Below, one piece after another: positions 33,243 through 41,698 of a stretch of DNA of 64,000 bases. Origin of the DNA: Proteiniclasticum aestuarii (GTDB lineage Bacteria > Bacillota > Clostridia > Clostridiales > Clostridiaceae). Within the stretch, counting starts at the first letter, position 1, and each line of letters begins with the position of its first letter. A model generated the notes under the pieces. That model worked only from the letters and a program-made list of their open reading frames with translations. It did not search any database and was not told where the DNA came from. The stretch covers positions 62,001-126,000 of the forward strand of contig NZ_JAFNJU010000005.1 in assembly GCF_017368455.1 (NCBI RefSeq), given 5' to 3'. A program made the translations under genes and the position numbers.

Positions 33243-33268
33243 GGGAGTTCGAAAGGACTCCTTTTTGA
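33243..33268 (+). terminator. Short terminator after small membrane protein
   Basis: GGAGT...ACTCC stem followed by TTTTT. Confidence 0.6.
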
Positions 33269-33300
33269 GTGCTTGGAATGAGAAAGCACAGAAAATGGGC

Positions 33301-33449
33301 AAAAAAAAGAAACCCCTTAAGTGGGGTTATGAAATATGATAGAAGGCTTTTAAGAATCCGCGCAGATTCTCATAGGCCCAGGGGTGGCTGATTATGGGAA
33401 GATAATCTCCACTCCCATAGTGTGATGATGCACTACGAACTTTTGTTCT
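33301..33449 (-). ncRNA. Candidate small RNA of about 150 bases
   Basis: On the minus strand a promoter (TTGACT, 33479-33484; 17-base spacer; TATACT, 33456-33461) is followed by a region with no reading frame. It can fold GAAC-AAAA-GTTC, TAGTG...CACTA, TATGGGA...TCCCATA and AGAATC...GATTCT hairpins. The end is a clear terminator: AACCCC...GGGGTT plus eight T. The promoter spacer contains AACGAACGTT, a possible TetR-type operator. No known RNA family fits, so the call is tentative. Confidence 0.4.
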
Positions 33450-33455
33450 GATTTC

Positions 33456-33484
33456 AGTATAATACAAACGTTCGTTCTAGTCAA
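33456..33484 (-). promoter_or_regulatory. Promoter of the candidate small RNA
   Basis: TTGACT -17- TATACT on the minus strand. The 17-base spacer carries a palindromic AACGAACGTT. Confidence 0.55.
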
Positions 33485-33562
33485 CGATTTATTTATTTTT
33501 CTTTATCTGGAACTATTGGTATAATGAAGAAGAAAATTCTAATTGAGAAGGAGAGTAATATA

Positions 33563-34075
33563 ATGAACCCAGTTGTAACGATAAAAATGGAAACAGGAAA
33601 AGAAATTAAAGTAGAACTATATCCGGAAATCGCCCCCAATACGGTGAAGAATTTCGTATCTCTGGTGAAAAAGGGATTCTATGACGGACTGAAATTCCAT
33701 CGCGTCATTCCAGGATTCATGATCCAGGGCGGATGCCCGGAAGGCATCGGCATCGGCGGACCTGGATACAAGATCAAGGGGGAATTCTCCGGCAACGGAT
33801 TCAGAAATGAGCTGAAGCATGAGAAGGGCGTCATTTCCATGGCAAGAAGCCAGCACAACGACTCCGCAGGAAGTCAGTTCTTCCTCATGGTGGCGGACTC
33901 TCCACATCTGGACGGTCAGTATGCAGCCTTTGGTAAAATCACAGAAGGCCTCGACAATGCGCTGGAAATCGTCAGGGTGGACCGTGACTACAGAGACATG
34001 CCAAGGGTGGACCAGGTCATGGAAAAGGTCACAGTGGAACATGCGGAAAACATAGGGGAACCTGAAGTACTGTAA
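33563..34075 (+). CDS. Peptidyl-prolyl cis-trans isomerase (cyclophilin)
   Basis: 170 residues from ATG 33563 (GGAG upstream); an in-frame ATG at 33524 has none. The cyclophilin core shows FHRVIPGFMIQGG, then HEKGVISMARSQHNDSAGSQ (with the catalytic region around SMAR) and YAAFGKITEG. The family catalyses proline isomerisation in folding proteins. There is no signal peptide, so it acts in the cytosol. A 40-base gap separates it from the DUF3783 gene, so they may be co-transcribed. Confidence 0.93.
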   Translation: MNPVVTIKMETGKEIKVELYPEIAPNTVKNFVSLVKKGFYDGLKFHRVIPGFMIQGGCPEGIGIGGPGYKIKGEFSGNGFRNELKHEKGVISMARSQHNDSAGSQFFLMVADSPHLDGQYAAFGKITEGLDNALEIVRVDRDYRDMPRVDQVMEKVTVEHAENIGEPEVL

Positions 34076-34116
34076 AGATTCCTGTGTGTGTTAAATACTT
34101 GAATCAGGAGTAAAAT

Positions 34117-34512
34117 ATGACTAAGGAAAGAAAGATACTCGTCTACGGACTGAGTGAAAAAGAAAAAGAACGCCTTATGGGCGAAGGACTGAATCTGCAT
34201 CAGATTCATAACGGCAATGCAGGTGGAACACTGGAAGAGCTCATTGAAAACAAGGAGATTCCCCATGAGGGAGCCCCCCTTGGCATCGTGAAGATCATGA
34301 TCTTCTGCGGATATGAGACCAATGATGAGCTGAAGGACCTCATTTCGAAAATCAGAAAAGAGCATGTCTTCGGTTCCATCATGGCCGTGATCACAAGAAC
34401 CAATCTGAAGTGGAAGTTCGACTATATGATCGAGCATCTTCTGGAAGAGCGGGAAGAGAACAAGCAGATTGAAATGGAACGACGTGCGAAATTAGCAGAA
34501 AATCTGGGGTGA
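34117..34512 (+). CDS. DUF3783 domain protein
   Basis: 131 residues. The DUF3783 region is visible as MIFCGYETNDELKDLISKIRKEHVFG, which is split here at residues 74-99, and the C-terminal part is a charged helix. Function is unknown. The stop is 4 bases from the ATG of an HTH regulator gene, and the pair is likely translated together. A regulator partnership is inferred from this coupling. Confidence 0.8.
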   Translation: MTKERKILVYGLSEKEKERLMGEGLNLHQIHNGNAGGTLEELIENKEIPHEGAPLGIVKIMIFCGYETNDELKDLISKIRKEHVFGSIMAVITRTNLKWKFDYMIEHLLEEREENKQIEMERRAKLAENLG

Positions 34513-34516
34513 GAAA

Positions 34517-35206
34517 ATGGCAAGAGTCGGTGAAGAACTGAAAAAATCGAGACTGGAAGCGAACATGTCCATGAAGCAGGTGGCAAAGAAGCTGGGAGTT
34601 TCCGAAAGCTTCGTCAATGAAGTGGAGCTGGGCAGAAGAATCGTCAATGAGGATCTCATCAAGAGATTTTCCAAAGTCTTCAACAAGAAGGTTGGAACCA
34701 TGGGGCTGGGATCGCTGGAGGAGTCTGCACAGTCGGAATCCTTTGAAAGAACCAAGGAAACCATCAAGAAGGAAGTCTATGTGGCACCTAAGACGCCAGT
34801 GAATGAACTCTGGAATCAGGCCTTTGGTGAAAATATCAAGAATGTGCCCATATTCGGGTATGATATGAAAAATCCCCTGGGGCACCAGAGCCATGTGGTG
34901 GAAAAGAAGAAGATTGATGGGTATCCCATGGATAAGGTTGTGATGCTGAAGGTGGAAAATGATGATCTCAAAGGATATCGCATTCAGAAAGGAGACCTGG
35001 TGTCTGGGGTGGAAGCCAAAGAGATCCAGGGTACACAGATGATGCTCTTATCCTATAAAGGGAAGAATCTTCTGAGAAAGATCAGAAACCTGAACAATGG
35101 AAATGTGGAGCTTCTGACCTTTAACGAGACCCAGAGATCGGAGATCGTGCCGCTGAAGGAAGTGACGATTCTACTGAAACTCTACAAAGTGGAGATCCGG
35201 TTATAG
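34517..35206 (+). CDS. HTH (XRE-type) regulator with S24/LexA-like C-terminal domain
   Basis: 229 residues. Residues 3-60 form an XRE helix-turn-helix (LKKSRLEANMSMKQVAKKLG, then SESFVNEVELGRR). Residues 110-229 resemble the LexA/CI self-cleavage fold (YRIQKGDLVSGV), but the catalytic serine usually found in GDSM is replaced by ENDD, so self-cleavage is unlikely. It starts 4 bases after the DUF3783 gene and has no neighbouring prophage genes. It may sense a stress or bind a partner, as yet unknown. Confidence 0.75.
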   Translation: MARVGEELKKSRLEANMSMKQVAKKLGVSESFVNEVELGRRIVNEDLIKRFSKVFNKKVGTMGLGSLEESAQSESFERTKETIKKEVYVAPKTPVNELWNQAFGENIKNVPIFGYDMKNPLGHQSHVVEKKKIDGYPMDKVVMLKVENDDLKGYRIQKGDLVSGVEAKEIQGTQMMLLSYKGKNLLRKIRNLNNGNVELLTFNETQRSEIVPLKEVTILLKLYKVEIRL

Positions 35207-35303
35207 GCATCAGACAAAAAAGAAAATAAGCTGTACCTATCCGTGAAAATGCGTTCGTGACAGTAGTTGGAGCATCAATTTAACAGAAGTGGGAGGAAAA
35301 GAA

Positions 35304-35555
35304 ATGAACAGTGATACATTGTTATACCTTCTTGTGATCGGGTTAATCGCTGTAATTGCTGCAGGAGCGTTCATTGCGGATGTGATCAGAAAAAAAGACT
35401 TTATAGATCAGGTTTCCGGGAAGAAACCTGAAAGGAAAATGAATCGTAAAAGGAAGATTTCCTACGATAAGCCGGTTGAAGAAGATCCTCAGGTTACCAT
35501 TGACAGAGAAGTCCTTCGTACAAGAAGTGGACAGAACGTATTGGGACCGAAATGA
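35304..35555 (+). CDS. Small single-span membrane protein, unknown
   Basis: 83 residues from ATG 35304 with GGGAGG upstream. A single hydrophobic segment YLLVIGLIAVIAAGAFIA (about 6-24) is followed by a long basic-then-acidic tail. No family recognised. It follows the HTH gene by about 100 bases and is single. A CAGACAGG...CCTGTCTG repeat lies after it, with a T-rich hairpin further on. Confidence 0.5.
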   Translation: MNSDTLLYLLVIGLIAVIAAGAFIADVIRKKDFIDQVSGKKPERKMNRKRKISYDKPVEEDPQVTIDREVLRTRSGQNVLGPK

Positions 35556-35611
35556 AAAATAGAACACAGACAGGGCTCCGCATAATGCAGGCTCCTGTCT
35601 GACTGTAGAGA

Positions 35612-35652
35612 AAGTGGCTAAAGTGAAGACTTTGGCTGCTTTTCTTTTTTTC
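35612..35652 (+). terminator. Terminator-like hairpin with T run
   Basis: GGCTAAAGT pairs with ACTTTGGCT (wobbles included), then a long T-rich stretch. Confidence 0.55.
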
Positions 35653-35764
35653 ACTTCAAATGTATCTACAGACGGGACTTCATCTTGAAGTCTTTTGTTG
35701 TGGCAGGAATTCTCAATAGAGACAGGGTCTGCAGTTTAGAGTGGAAAGCCTCTGTTTTTTCTTC

Positions 35765-35817
35765 TTGACATACATAGAGCTTCGATGTATTGTAAGCCTA
35801 GAAGGTCTATGTATAGA
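35765..35817 (+). promoter_or_regulatory. PadR-type promoter and two palindromic operators
   Basis: TTGACA (35765-35770), 17 bases, then TATTGT (35788-35793). ATACAT (35770-35775) and ATGTAT (35785-35790) form an inverted repeat inside the promoter, and TCTATGTATAGA (35806-35817) is a second palindrome just downstream. Both fit PadR-family binding sites. Confidence 0.65.
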
Positions 35818-35835
35818 CGAAAGGGAGGTTGTACC

Positions 35836-36183
35836 ATGAATTTTGACAAGAATCTGCTGGGAGGAACCACAGGAATGCTGCTGTTATCTCTTCTCTCAGG
35901 TAAGGATATGTATGGCTACGAGATCATCAAAGAACTGGAGCTTCGCTCCGACAGTTCTTTCCAGTTCAAGGAAGGGACCCTGTATCCCGTCCTTCACAAG
36001 ATGGAGAACATGGGGTGGCTGAAATCCTACCAGTCCAAAGGGGATGCAGGCAGAGCAAGGAAATACTACCAGATCACAGTGAAAGGAAAAAAGCAGCTGG
36101 CTCTTGAGAAAGAGCAGTGGGAGGTCTTTACGGAATCTGTGGAGAAGGTTGTGTTTGGTGGACAGTATGAGCTGGCAAGGTAA
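35836..36183 (+). CDS. PadR-family transcriptional regulator
   Basis: 115 residues from ATG 35836 with GGGAGG upstream; a 35785 in-frame ATG overlaps the operator. The winged helix has LLSLLSGKDMYGYEIIKELE, then KEGTLYPVLHKMENMGWL (recognition), and GDAGRARKYYQITVKGKK (wing). Family members sense small hydrophobic compounds or membrane stress. It overlaps the next gene by 17 bases, a common arrangement in which PadR controls a neighbouring HAAS-type membrane protein. Autoregulation is suggested by two palindromes. Confidence 0.9.
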   Translation: MNFDKNLLGGTTGMLLLSLLSGKDMYGYEIIKELELRSDSSFQFKEGTLYPVLHKMENMGWLKSYQSKGDAGRARKYYQITVKGKKQLALEKEQWEVFTESVEKVVFGGQYELAR

Positions 36184-36871
36184 AGAAGCGTATCTGAGGG
36201 AAGTGCTGTCCCAGGTGAAGTTCTCCTATGATCACGAGCCCATCTATCAGGAACTGACGGGTCATCTGGAAGAGCGGGTGGAGGGCTATCTATCTGAAGG
36301 ATACGAGAAAAAGGAAGCCGAGGAAAGGGCTCTGGAGAATTTCGGCAATCCTGTGGAAATCGGAAAAGCGCTGAACAGAGAGCATCGTCCCCTTCTTGGC
36401 TGGCTCCATTTCTTCTCCAGTATCCTGGCGGGCATAGCGATGGGCGTTCTGCTCCTGGCCCTACTAACTCTGATTTTTGCCATCCTTGACAGCGGATCAG
36501 GAGATGTTCCGCGTGAAGACGTTCTCTACAGGATTGATGTGAATGAAAAAGTGAGAATGGACAACAGAATCATCTATTTCGATGAAGTCATCGTGGAGAA
36601 AAACGGGGATCTGAGTATCCTCTACAATACCCTTCTGACGAGGGACTTCGGAACCTCTGGCTACAGCTTCGGAAACATCGGCACCATCCTGGATGAAACG
36701 GGGCAGGATTATTTCTTCAGCTCGGGGTCAGGTTCCATCGGCGGCATCCTCTCCAGAGGACGACATACCGTCCATGGATTCCCGGAAGATGCGGAAAAAC
36801 TCATCATCGAGTATGACTTCTACAACAGGTACTATAAAGTGGAGATTCCGTTGAAAGAAGGTGGCCTATGA
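36167..36871 (+). CDS. HAAS/DUF1700-like signalling membrane protein
   Basis: About 234 residues from ATG 36167, which lies inside the end of padR. The N-terminal 70 residues (YLREVLSQVKFSYDHEPIYQ, then ELTGHLEERVEGY, and EERALENFGNPVEIG) match the domain found beside PadR genes, known as HAAS or DUF1700. One or two hydrophobic segments follow near 90-115, then a soluble domain of unknown fold. Its function is not established; PadR-linked membrane sensing is inferred. Confidence 0.8.
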   Translation: MSWQGKEAYLREVLSQVKFSYDHEPIYQELTGHLEERVEGYLSEGYEKKEAEERALENFGNPVEIGKALNREHRPLLGWLHFFSSILAGIAMGVLLLALLTLIFAILDSGSGDVPREDVLYRIDVNEKVRMDNRIIYFDEVIVEKNGDLSILYNTLLTRDFGTSGYSFGNIGTILDETGQDYFFSSGSGSIGGILSRGRHTVHGFPEDAEKLIIEYDFYNRYYKVEIPLKEGGL

Positions 36872-37395
36872 ATAGAAAGAGAAAGATTCTGAGAAACATT
36901 ATTTTCATTGCCATTTTCATCTCTTTTGCTTTGCTGTCCGGAATGTTCTATATAGACCCGGTGGCGGCGTACAGGGGAGCTGAGAGAAGTATCCATTATG
37001 GTCCCTCGGAAGTGGTTCATGTGGAAGATTTTCCCGGCGGGAAATACTTTCTGGGAAAATACGACCGCTGGATTTCCTGCAATATCATGCAGAAATCCAT
37101 GGGCATCTTCTGGAGTGCTGGGAGCTATGTCACTGGAACAGAAATCAGGTATGACCATCCCATTTACTATGAAGCCCAGTATGGACAGCCTAATGCCAGA
37201 GCCTATGGCATCCGTCATGATGAAAGCATCACAAAGGTGGAAGTGCATCTCCTGGATGGAACGGTCATCGCTCAGGAAAAGTTTCATGAGGACCTGTTCC
37301 TGCTCACCTGGGAGAGCGCATCCGAGTTCATGAAGATCATCGCCTATGACGATGCCGGAAAGATGGTTTTTCAGGAAGAGAGACTACATTACTGA
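36868..37395 (+). CDS. Membrane-tethered or secreted protein of unknown function
   Basis: 175 residues. A basic N-terminus and one hydrophobic segment (IIFIAIFISFALLSGMF) form a signal anchor, followed by an extracytoplasmic domain of about 145 residues with no motif I recognise. Its ATG overlaps the previous stop (ATGA), so it is translationally coupled to the HAAS-like gene and is the third gene of the PadR operon. A strong terminator follows at 37442-37468. Confidence 0.65.
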   Translation: MNRKRKILRNIIFIAIFISFALLSGMFYIDPVAAYRGAERSIHYGPSEVVHVEDFPGGKYFLGKYDRWISCNIMQKSMGIFWSAGSYVTGTEIRYDHPIYYEAQYGQPNARAYGIRHDESITKVEVHLLDGTVIAQEKFHEDLFLLTWESASEFMKIIAYDDAGKMVFQEERLHY

Positions 37396-37441
37396 TCATA
37401 AAGGTTATGTGCATTCATACTGTTGTTATAGTCATATAAGT

Positions 37442-37468
37442 AAAGGAACCTCGCAGGAGGTTCCTTTT
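37442..37468 (+). terminator. Intrinsic terminator of PadR operon
   Basis: AAAGGAACCTC pairs with GAGGTTCCTTTT. Confidence 0.85.
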
Positions 37469-37527
37469 ACGCCGTTTTATAAACAGAATTGCGAAGTGCG
37501 TCATTCTGAAGTGTCAAAGGGAAAGGA

Positions 37528-37980
37528 CTATAGCCTGTAAATGAGCTTAGGTGTTTTCTTTCCGTCTGCGATTTGAGAATCGACTTCCGTGAAGATCGTT
37601 GCGCCCAATCGGAAATAGAATCCTCTTGCATCGGGACTGGTTATGATGGTGAATTCGTTGATGCCAAGCTTTCGGCATTCTGACAGAGCATGATTCCATA
37701 GGATTCTGCCATATCCTTTTCCGATATATGCAGGTTCGATAAACAGATACTCCAGGGAGTTTTCACGGTCACCTTGAAGTATCCCGTAAAAACCGATGAT
37801 TGTCTCATTGTCCTTCAACATATAAGTTGGATGATCGGCTATGAATTCTTCTGTGATCAGGTATATTTGTTTGAATTTTTCCATGAATTCGGAGCTGTAG
37901 CCCCAGTAAGATTCCGATCTCACTTCCAGGGCAGCCAGCAGATCTGCATCCTTAGGCGATGCACTGACAATTGTATACAT
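37528..37980 (-). CDS. GNAT-family N-acetyltransferase
   Basis: 150 residues. The acetyl-CoA-binding motif is YLFIEPAYIGKGYGRILW (about residues 80-97), and the C-terminal part has TIITSPDARGFYFRLGATIF, both typical of GNAT. The acceptor is unknown. GGGAG precedes the ATG. It is a single gene with its start facing the region that carries the DnaA-box cluster. No neighbouring gene suggests a pathway. Confidence 0.85.
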   Translation of the reverse strand: MYTIVSASPKDADLLAALEVRSESYWGYSSEFMEKFKQIYLITEEFIADHPTYMLKDNETIIGFYGILQGDRENSLEYLFIEPAYIGKGYGRILWNHALSECRKLGINEFTIITSPDARGFYFRLGATIFTEVDSQIADGKKTPKLIYRL

Positions 37981-38104
37981 AGGACAATCTCCCTCATCAA
38001 ATTACTATTCCTATAATAACGCCTCAATACCAGAAAAACCCGGATCCTATGATACAGCCGGATTTCCTGGACTGACAGCATAGAACGACTGACTCTGCTG
38101 CATT

Positions 38105-38278
38105 TCATATAGCCTTAGTATATCCTACTCGCTATGAAATATCCATCTTCAGCTTCTTTCCAACAGAATCATAACTTCAGGTATGATGCGAAGATCGAAG
38201 GTTACCAGGATCAGAGCATCCTGTAAAAGAAGGGACGATGCCACGAAAATCCATAGACGCTCATCTTATCGAACCATC
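38105..38278. other. Non-coding part of a 670-base intergenic region
   Basis: No gene is seen here. This stretch precedes the DnaA-box cluster and contains a few weak inverted repeats but nothing I can assign. Confidence 0.3.
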
Positions 38279-38455
38279 TTATCAACAATACCCTTGAAAA
38301 GCTGTGGATAAAACCACAGTGTTTCTGCATAACAGACGGATTGAAGTTCAGGAAGAATAAATATAGACAGAATATTCCGGTGCTTGTTATCCACAGAATG
38401 TGGATAACTTATCCGTTTCTATGGATAACTATTGTCAGTTGAAAACTTATACACA
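38279..38455. other. Cluster of DnaA boxes
   Basis: Three perfect copies of TTATCCACA are at 38387-38395 (+ strand), 38303-38311 and 38399-38407 (- strand). One-mismatch copies are at 38279-38287, 38420-38428 (- strand) and 38447-38455. Neighbouring sequence is AT-rich. No dnaA, dnaN or other replication gene is near, so this resembles a secondary DnaA-binding cluster rather than a confirmed origin. Confidence 0.75.
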
Positions 38456-38523
38456 GGCTGCTCTGAAAAAAGCGATGTACTATGGGTTCCTTTCCTGCAG
38501 ACGGAGGCTCCATATACCACATT

Positions 38524-38536
38524 GTGAATTGTTCAC
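38524..38536. promoter_or_regulatory. Palindrome upstream of osmoprotectant operon
   Basis: GTGAA-TTG-TTCAC is a perfect palindrome 55 bases before the TATAAT at 38590-38595. A regulator binding site is likely. Confidence 0.4.
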
Positions 38537-38658
38537 TTAAAATTTGTGGTTTCTTAATGGATTATTCTATTTGCAAACGGCCTATGCTATATAATGAGTA
38601 GTATGAAGCATCTTCTGTATAGAAGACTGCAAAATCTGAAGAGAAAGGAATGAATGAA

Positions 38659-39606
38659 ATGAAAAAGAAGATTATCGCAGCAGTCATCGCTGTTTTTACA
38701 ATGAGCATACTTGCTTCCTGTGGAGCAAATGAAACAGAAGGAGAAGTGAAGAATCCCGATGATGCCATCACACTGGGATCCTTTGTGGATACCGAAGGAG
38801 GAATCCTTGGCAACATGATTCTCCTGGCACTGGAAGACGAGGGATATCTCATCGAGGATAAAGTGCAGTTCGGGACACCGGATGTTCACAGAAATGCGCT
38901 TCTTCAGGGAGAACTGGACCTGGGCATCGACTATACCGGAAACGGGCAGTTCTACACCGAAGGCATCGAAGAAGATGTCTGGAGAGATAAGGATGCGGGC
39001 TATGAAGCCATCAGAGCCTATGATGAGGAGAACAACGATCTCATCTGGATGAAGCCAGCCAATGCGAACAACACAGAGGCTCTTGCGGTGAAGAGAGAAT
39101 TTGCGGAAGCCAACGGTCTATCCACCATGGAGGACTTCGCCGAGTATGTCAACGGCGGCGGAGAGGTGAAGCTCATCACCTCCCAGCTTTTTGCCGAAAA
39201 GGAATCCGGACTTCTGGGGATGGAAGCCGGCTACGGATTTGAACTGGAATCCGACCAGATGATCCTGCTTCCTCACGGAAATACCGCAGAAACCCTGAAA
39301 GCTCTGGCCAATGGTACAGATGGCGTCAATGTGGCCCTGGCCTATGGCACCGATGGCTCCCTGGCGGATCTGGACCTTGTGCTTCTGGAAGATACCTTGT
39401 CCATACCACCCGTCTACGAACCATCAGCCATCATCAGAGCGGAGGTTCTGGACAAATATCCTGAGATTCAGGAAATCGTGGAGAATGTATTTTCTCTTCT
39501 GGATAAGGAGAATCTGCAGCAGATGAACAAAGAAGTCATTGTGGATGGACTGGCACCAAGAGACGTGGCAGAGACTTTTCTTAAGGACAACGGGATTCTG
39601 GAGTAA
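38659..39606 (+). CDS. Osmoprotectant/betaine ABC transporter substrate-binding lipoprotein
   Basis: About 315 residues from ATG 38659, ten bases after GAAAGG. An N-terminal signal peptide ends in the lipobox LASC, so the protein is lipid-anchored outside. The rest matches the OpuCC/ProX-like binding proteins (GSFVDTEGGILGNMI, then GELDLGIDYTGNG), which hold quaternary ammonium compounds in a cage of aromatic residues. It is the first of four genes in a tight operon with two permeases and an ATPase. Confidence 0.88.
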   Translation: MKKKIIAAVIAVFTMSILASCGANETEGEVKNPDDAITLGSFVDTEGGILGNMILLALEDEGYLIEDKVQFGTPDVHRNALLQGELDLGIDYTGNGQFYTEGIEEDVWRDKDAGYEAIRAYDEENNDLIWMKPANANNTEALAVKREFAEANGLSTMEDFAEYVNGGGEVKLITSQLFAEKESGLLGMEAGYGFELESDQMILLPHGNTAETLKALANGTDGVNVALAYGTDGSLADLDLVLLEDTLSIPPVYEPSAIIRAEVLDKYPEIQEIVENVFSLLDKENLQQMNKEVIVDGLAPRDVAETFLKDNGILE

Positions 39607-39632
39607 TACTGCGTATTGAAAGAAGGAATATT

Positions 39633-40781
39633 TTGGGAAAGAACATCGACAAACCACAACTGGTCTACAGCATCATCGCATTTCTTGCGCTGGTCTCCAT
39701 GAAACTTGTGGAGGTAAAGCCCAATCGAATCGCCAGTGGTGATAGATTCACCGCATATGAGTTCATAGGTTGGCCTGTCCTTGTTATAGGAGCAGGCTTT
39801 CTTCTCATTGCGCTTTTATCCATCACCACCAGTAAATGGAAAGGACCGATGACAGTCCTTTTAGGTGCGGCACTCTTAACCGCCTTGCTCTATTTCATGG
39901 GAGAAGCCGGTCAGGAGGCGGCCACAGGCAGCAGCTCCATTCGGGTGACCCTTTCCATGGGATTCTATATCCTCCTTGTCATGGTCTATCTTCTTTTCGG
40001 GCATGTCATGGCAAGGAAAGACCCGTATCTGAATCTGGAGAAGGCATTGTCGCTTCTGATCTTCTTCACCCTGGCGTTGCTGGTATATAGGGGAATCTTT
40101 GATGAATTTTCCATACTCAAGGAGTATCAGATCAAGAAGAACCAGTTCGTGGACAGCTTCATCACCCATCTGTTCCTCTCCCTGGGATCCGTGACCTTTG
40201 GAAGCCTGGTGGCCATTCCCCTGGGGTATCTGGCCTACAGGAAGAAGAACCTGGAAAGCGCTGTGATGGTACCCCTAAGCATTGTGGAGACCATACCAAG
40301 TCTTTCCCTCTTCGGGATTCTTCTGGTGCCTCTGGCAAGTCTTGGGCGCATTGATTTCTTCCGTGCTCTTGGCATCAGCGGCATCGGATGGGCACCGGCT
40401 TTTGTGGCGCTTTCTCTCTACACGCTGCTGCCCATCGGAAGAAACACCCTGGTGGGCTTCTCCACTGTGGGTAGAGATGTCATTGAGGCAGCTCAGGGGA
40501 TGGGCATGAGCAGGAAGCAGATCTTCAGAAAGATCGAGTTTCCTCTGGCGCTGCCCATCATCATCACAGGTGTTCGAATCGCTCTGGTCCAGACCATCGG
40601 TGGTGCGGTTCTTGCAGGCCTGGTGGGTGGCGGAGGTCTTGGGACCTTCGTGTTCCTGGGGCTGGCGGAAGCTTCACCGGACCTGGTTCTTCTCGGGGTC
40701 ATACCCATTGTGCTGCTGACTCTGACCATGGATAAAGTGCTGAAACTGCTCATAGAGAGAATCAGGAGGAGGAAAAGATGA
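39633..40781 (+). CDS. Osmoprotectant ABC permease with an N-terminal extension
   Basis: 382 residues from TTG 39633, with AGAAGGA six to seven bases upstream. The last 210 residues are a normal OpuCB-type permease, containing the [12 protein letters not shown] loop that contacts the ATPase. The first 165 or so residues add about five hydrophobic segments not usual in this family (e.g. [19 protein letters not shown] and [17 protein letters not shown]). What the extra membrane domain does is unknown. Its end overlaps the ATPase start by 4 bases. Confidence 0.82.
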   Translation: MGKNIDKPQLVYSIIAFLALVSMKLVEVKPNRIASGDRFTAYEFIGWPVLVIGAGFLLIALLSITTSKWKGPMTVLLGAALLTALLYFMGEAGQEAATGSSSIRVTLSMGFYILLVMVYLLFGHVMARKDPYLNLEKALSLLIFFTLALLVYRGIFDEFSILKEYQIKKNQFVDSFITHLFLSLGSVTFGSLVAIPLGYLAYRKKNLESAVMVPLSIVETIPSLSLFGILLVPLASLGRIDFFRALGISGIGWAPAFVALSLYTLLPIGRNTLVGFSTVGRDVIEAAQGMGMSRKQIFRKIEFPLALPIIITGVRIALVQTIGGAVLAGLVGGGGLGTFVFLGLAEASPDLVLLGVIPIVLLTLTMDKVLKLLIERIRRRKR

Positions 40782-41698
40782 TAAGGCTTGTAGATGTAGT
40801 GAAGAATTACGAAGGATATGAAGCGGTGAAAGGTATTTCCTTCCATGTAAACGAAGGAGAGCTTTATGTGCTGCTGGGTCCATCAGGCTGCGGCAAATCC
40901 ACCACCTTGAGACTCATCAACAGAATGGTGGACAGAACCTCCGGGGACATCTATGTGGAGGGAGAGCATGTGGACAGCTTCCAGGTGGAGACCCTGCGAA
41001 AGAAAATGGGGTATGTCATCCAGAGCACGGGGCTTTTTCCCCATATGAATGTGGAAGACAATATTGCCACGGTCCCCCTTCTTCTGAAGTGGGATGCGGA
41101 AAGAATAAAAAAAAGAGGCAGAGAAATGCTGGAACTGGTGGGACTGGATCCCAAGATCTATGGAAAGAAGCTGCCCAAGGAGCTTTCCGGAGGGGAGGCC
41201 CAGAGGGTAGGCGTGGCAAGAGCCCTTGCATCGGATCCCCATATTCTCCTCATGGATGAACCCTTCGGTGCAGTGGATCCCATCAGCAGACTGCGGCTTC
41301 AGAACGAGTTCAAGGAAATACAGAGAAAACTGAAGAAAACGGTGATCTTCGTCACCCATGATGTGGAAGAAGCTCTGCTGCTCGGGGACAAGATCTGCAT
41401 CATGAGAGACGGGGAAATCGTTCAGGAGGGCACGCCGGAAGAGGTGATTCTGAAGCCTGAAGATGCCTTTGTGCAGGACTTCTTCGGCAAAGAGGGTGCT
41501 CTGAGCCTTCTCACAAGATTCAAAGCCCGAGAGTATAAGGAGACGGAGAAGGCGGAAGGAGAACCCCTTTCTGATGATGCATCACTGAAGGAGGCTCTTT
41601 CCGAAATGATCTTGAGAGGCGTGGATCGGGTGCCCCTTGAAAAAGGCAGTCTGTCCCTTCAGGGCATCATGGAAGTCATAAGGAGGGAGCATAAATGA
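40778..41698 (+). CDS. Osmoprotectant ABC transporter ATPase
   Basis: 306 residues. The Walker A motif GPSGCGKST, signature [15 protein letters not shown] and Walker [14 protein letters not shown] are all present, with the switch His in [12 protein letters not shown]. It belongs to the QAT family with OpuCA. OpuCA homologues usually carry two CBS domains (about 380-400 residues) that sense osmotic signals; here only about 60 residues follow the ATPase domain, so they are absent or severely reduced. It overlaps both neighbouring genes. Confidence 0.9.
   Translation: MIRLVDVVKNYEGYEAVKGISFHVNEGELYVLLGPSGCGKSTTLRLINRMVDRTSGDIYVEGEHVDSFQVETLRKKMGYVIQSTGLFPHMNVEDNIATVPLLLKWDAERIKKRGREMLELVGLDPKIYGKKLPKELSGGEAQRVGVARALASDPHILLMDEPFGAVDPISRLRLQNEFKEIQRKLKKTVIFVTHDVEEALLLGDKICIMRDGEIVQEGTPEEVILKPEDAFVQDFFGKEGALSLLTRFKAREYKETEKAEGEPLSDDASLKEALSEMILRGVDRVPLEKGSLSLQGIMEVIRREHK

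Noticed and set aside
33301-33449. 6S RNA or SRP RNA
   Set aside because: The ends do not pair as in 6S RNA, and the SRP core sequence is missing. It is kept only as an unassigned candidate RNA.
38279-38455. Chromosomal origin of replication
   Set aside because: There are many DnaA boxes but no dnaA, dnaN, gyrase or rpmH gene beside them. Reported as a DnaA-box cluster only.
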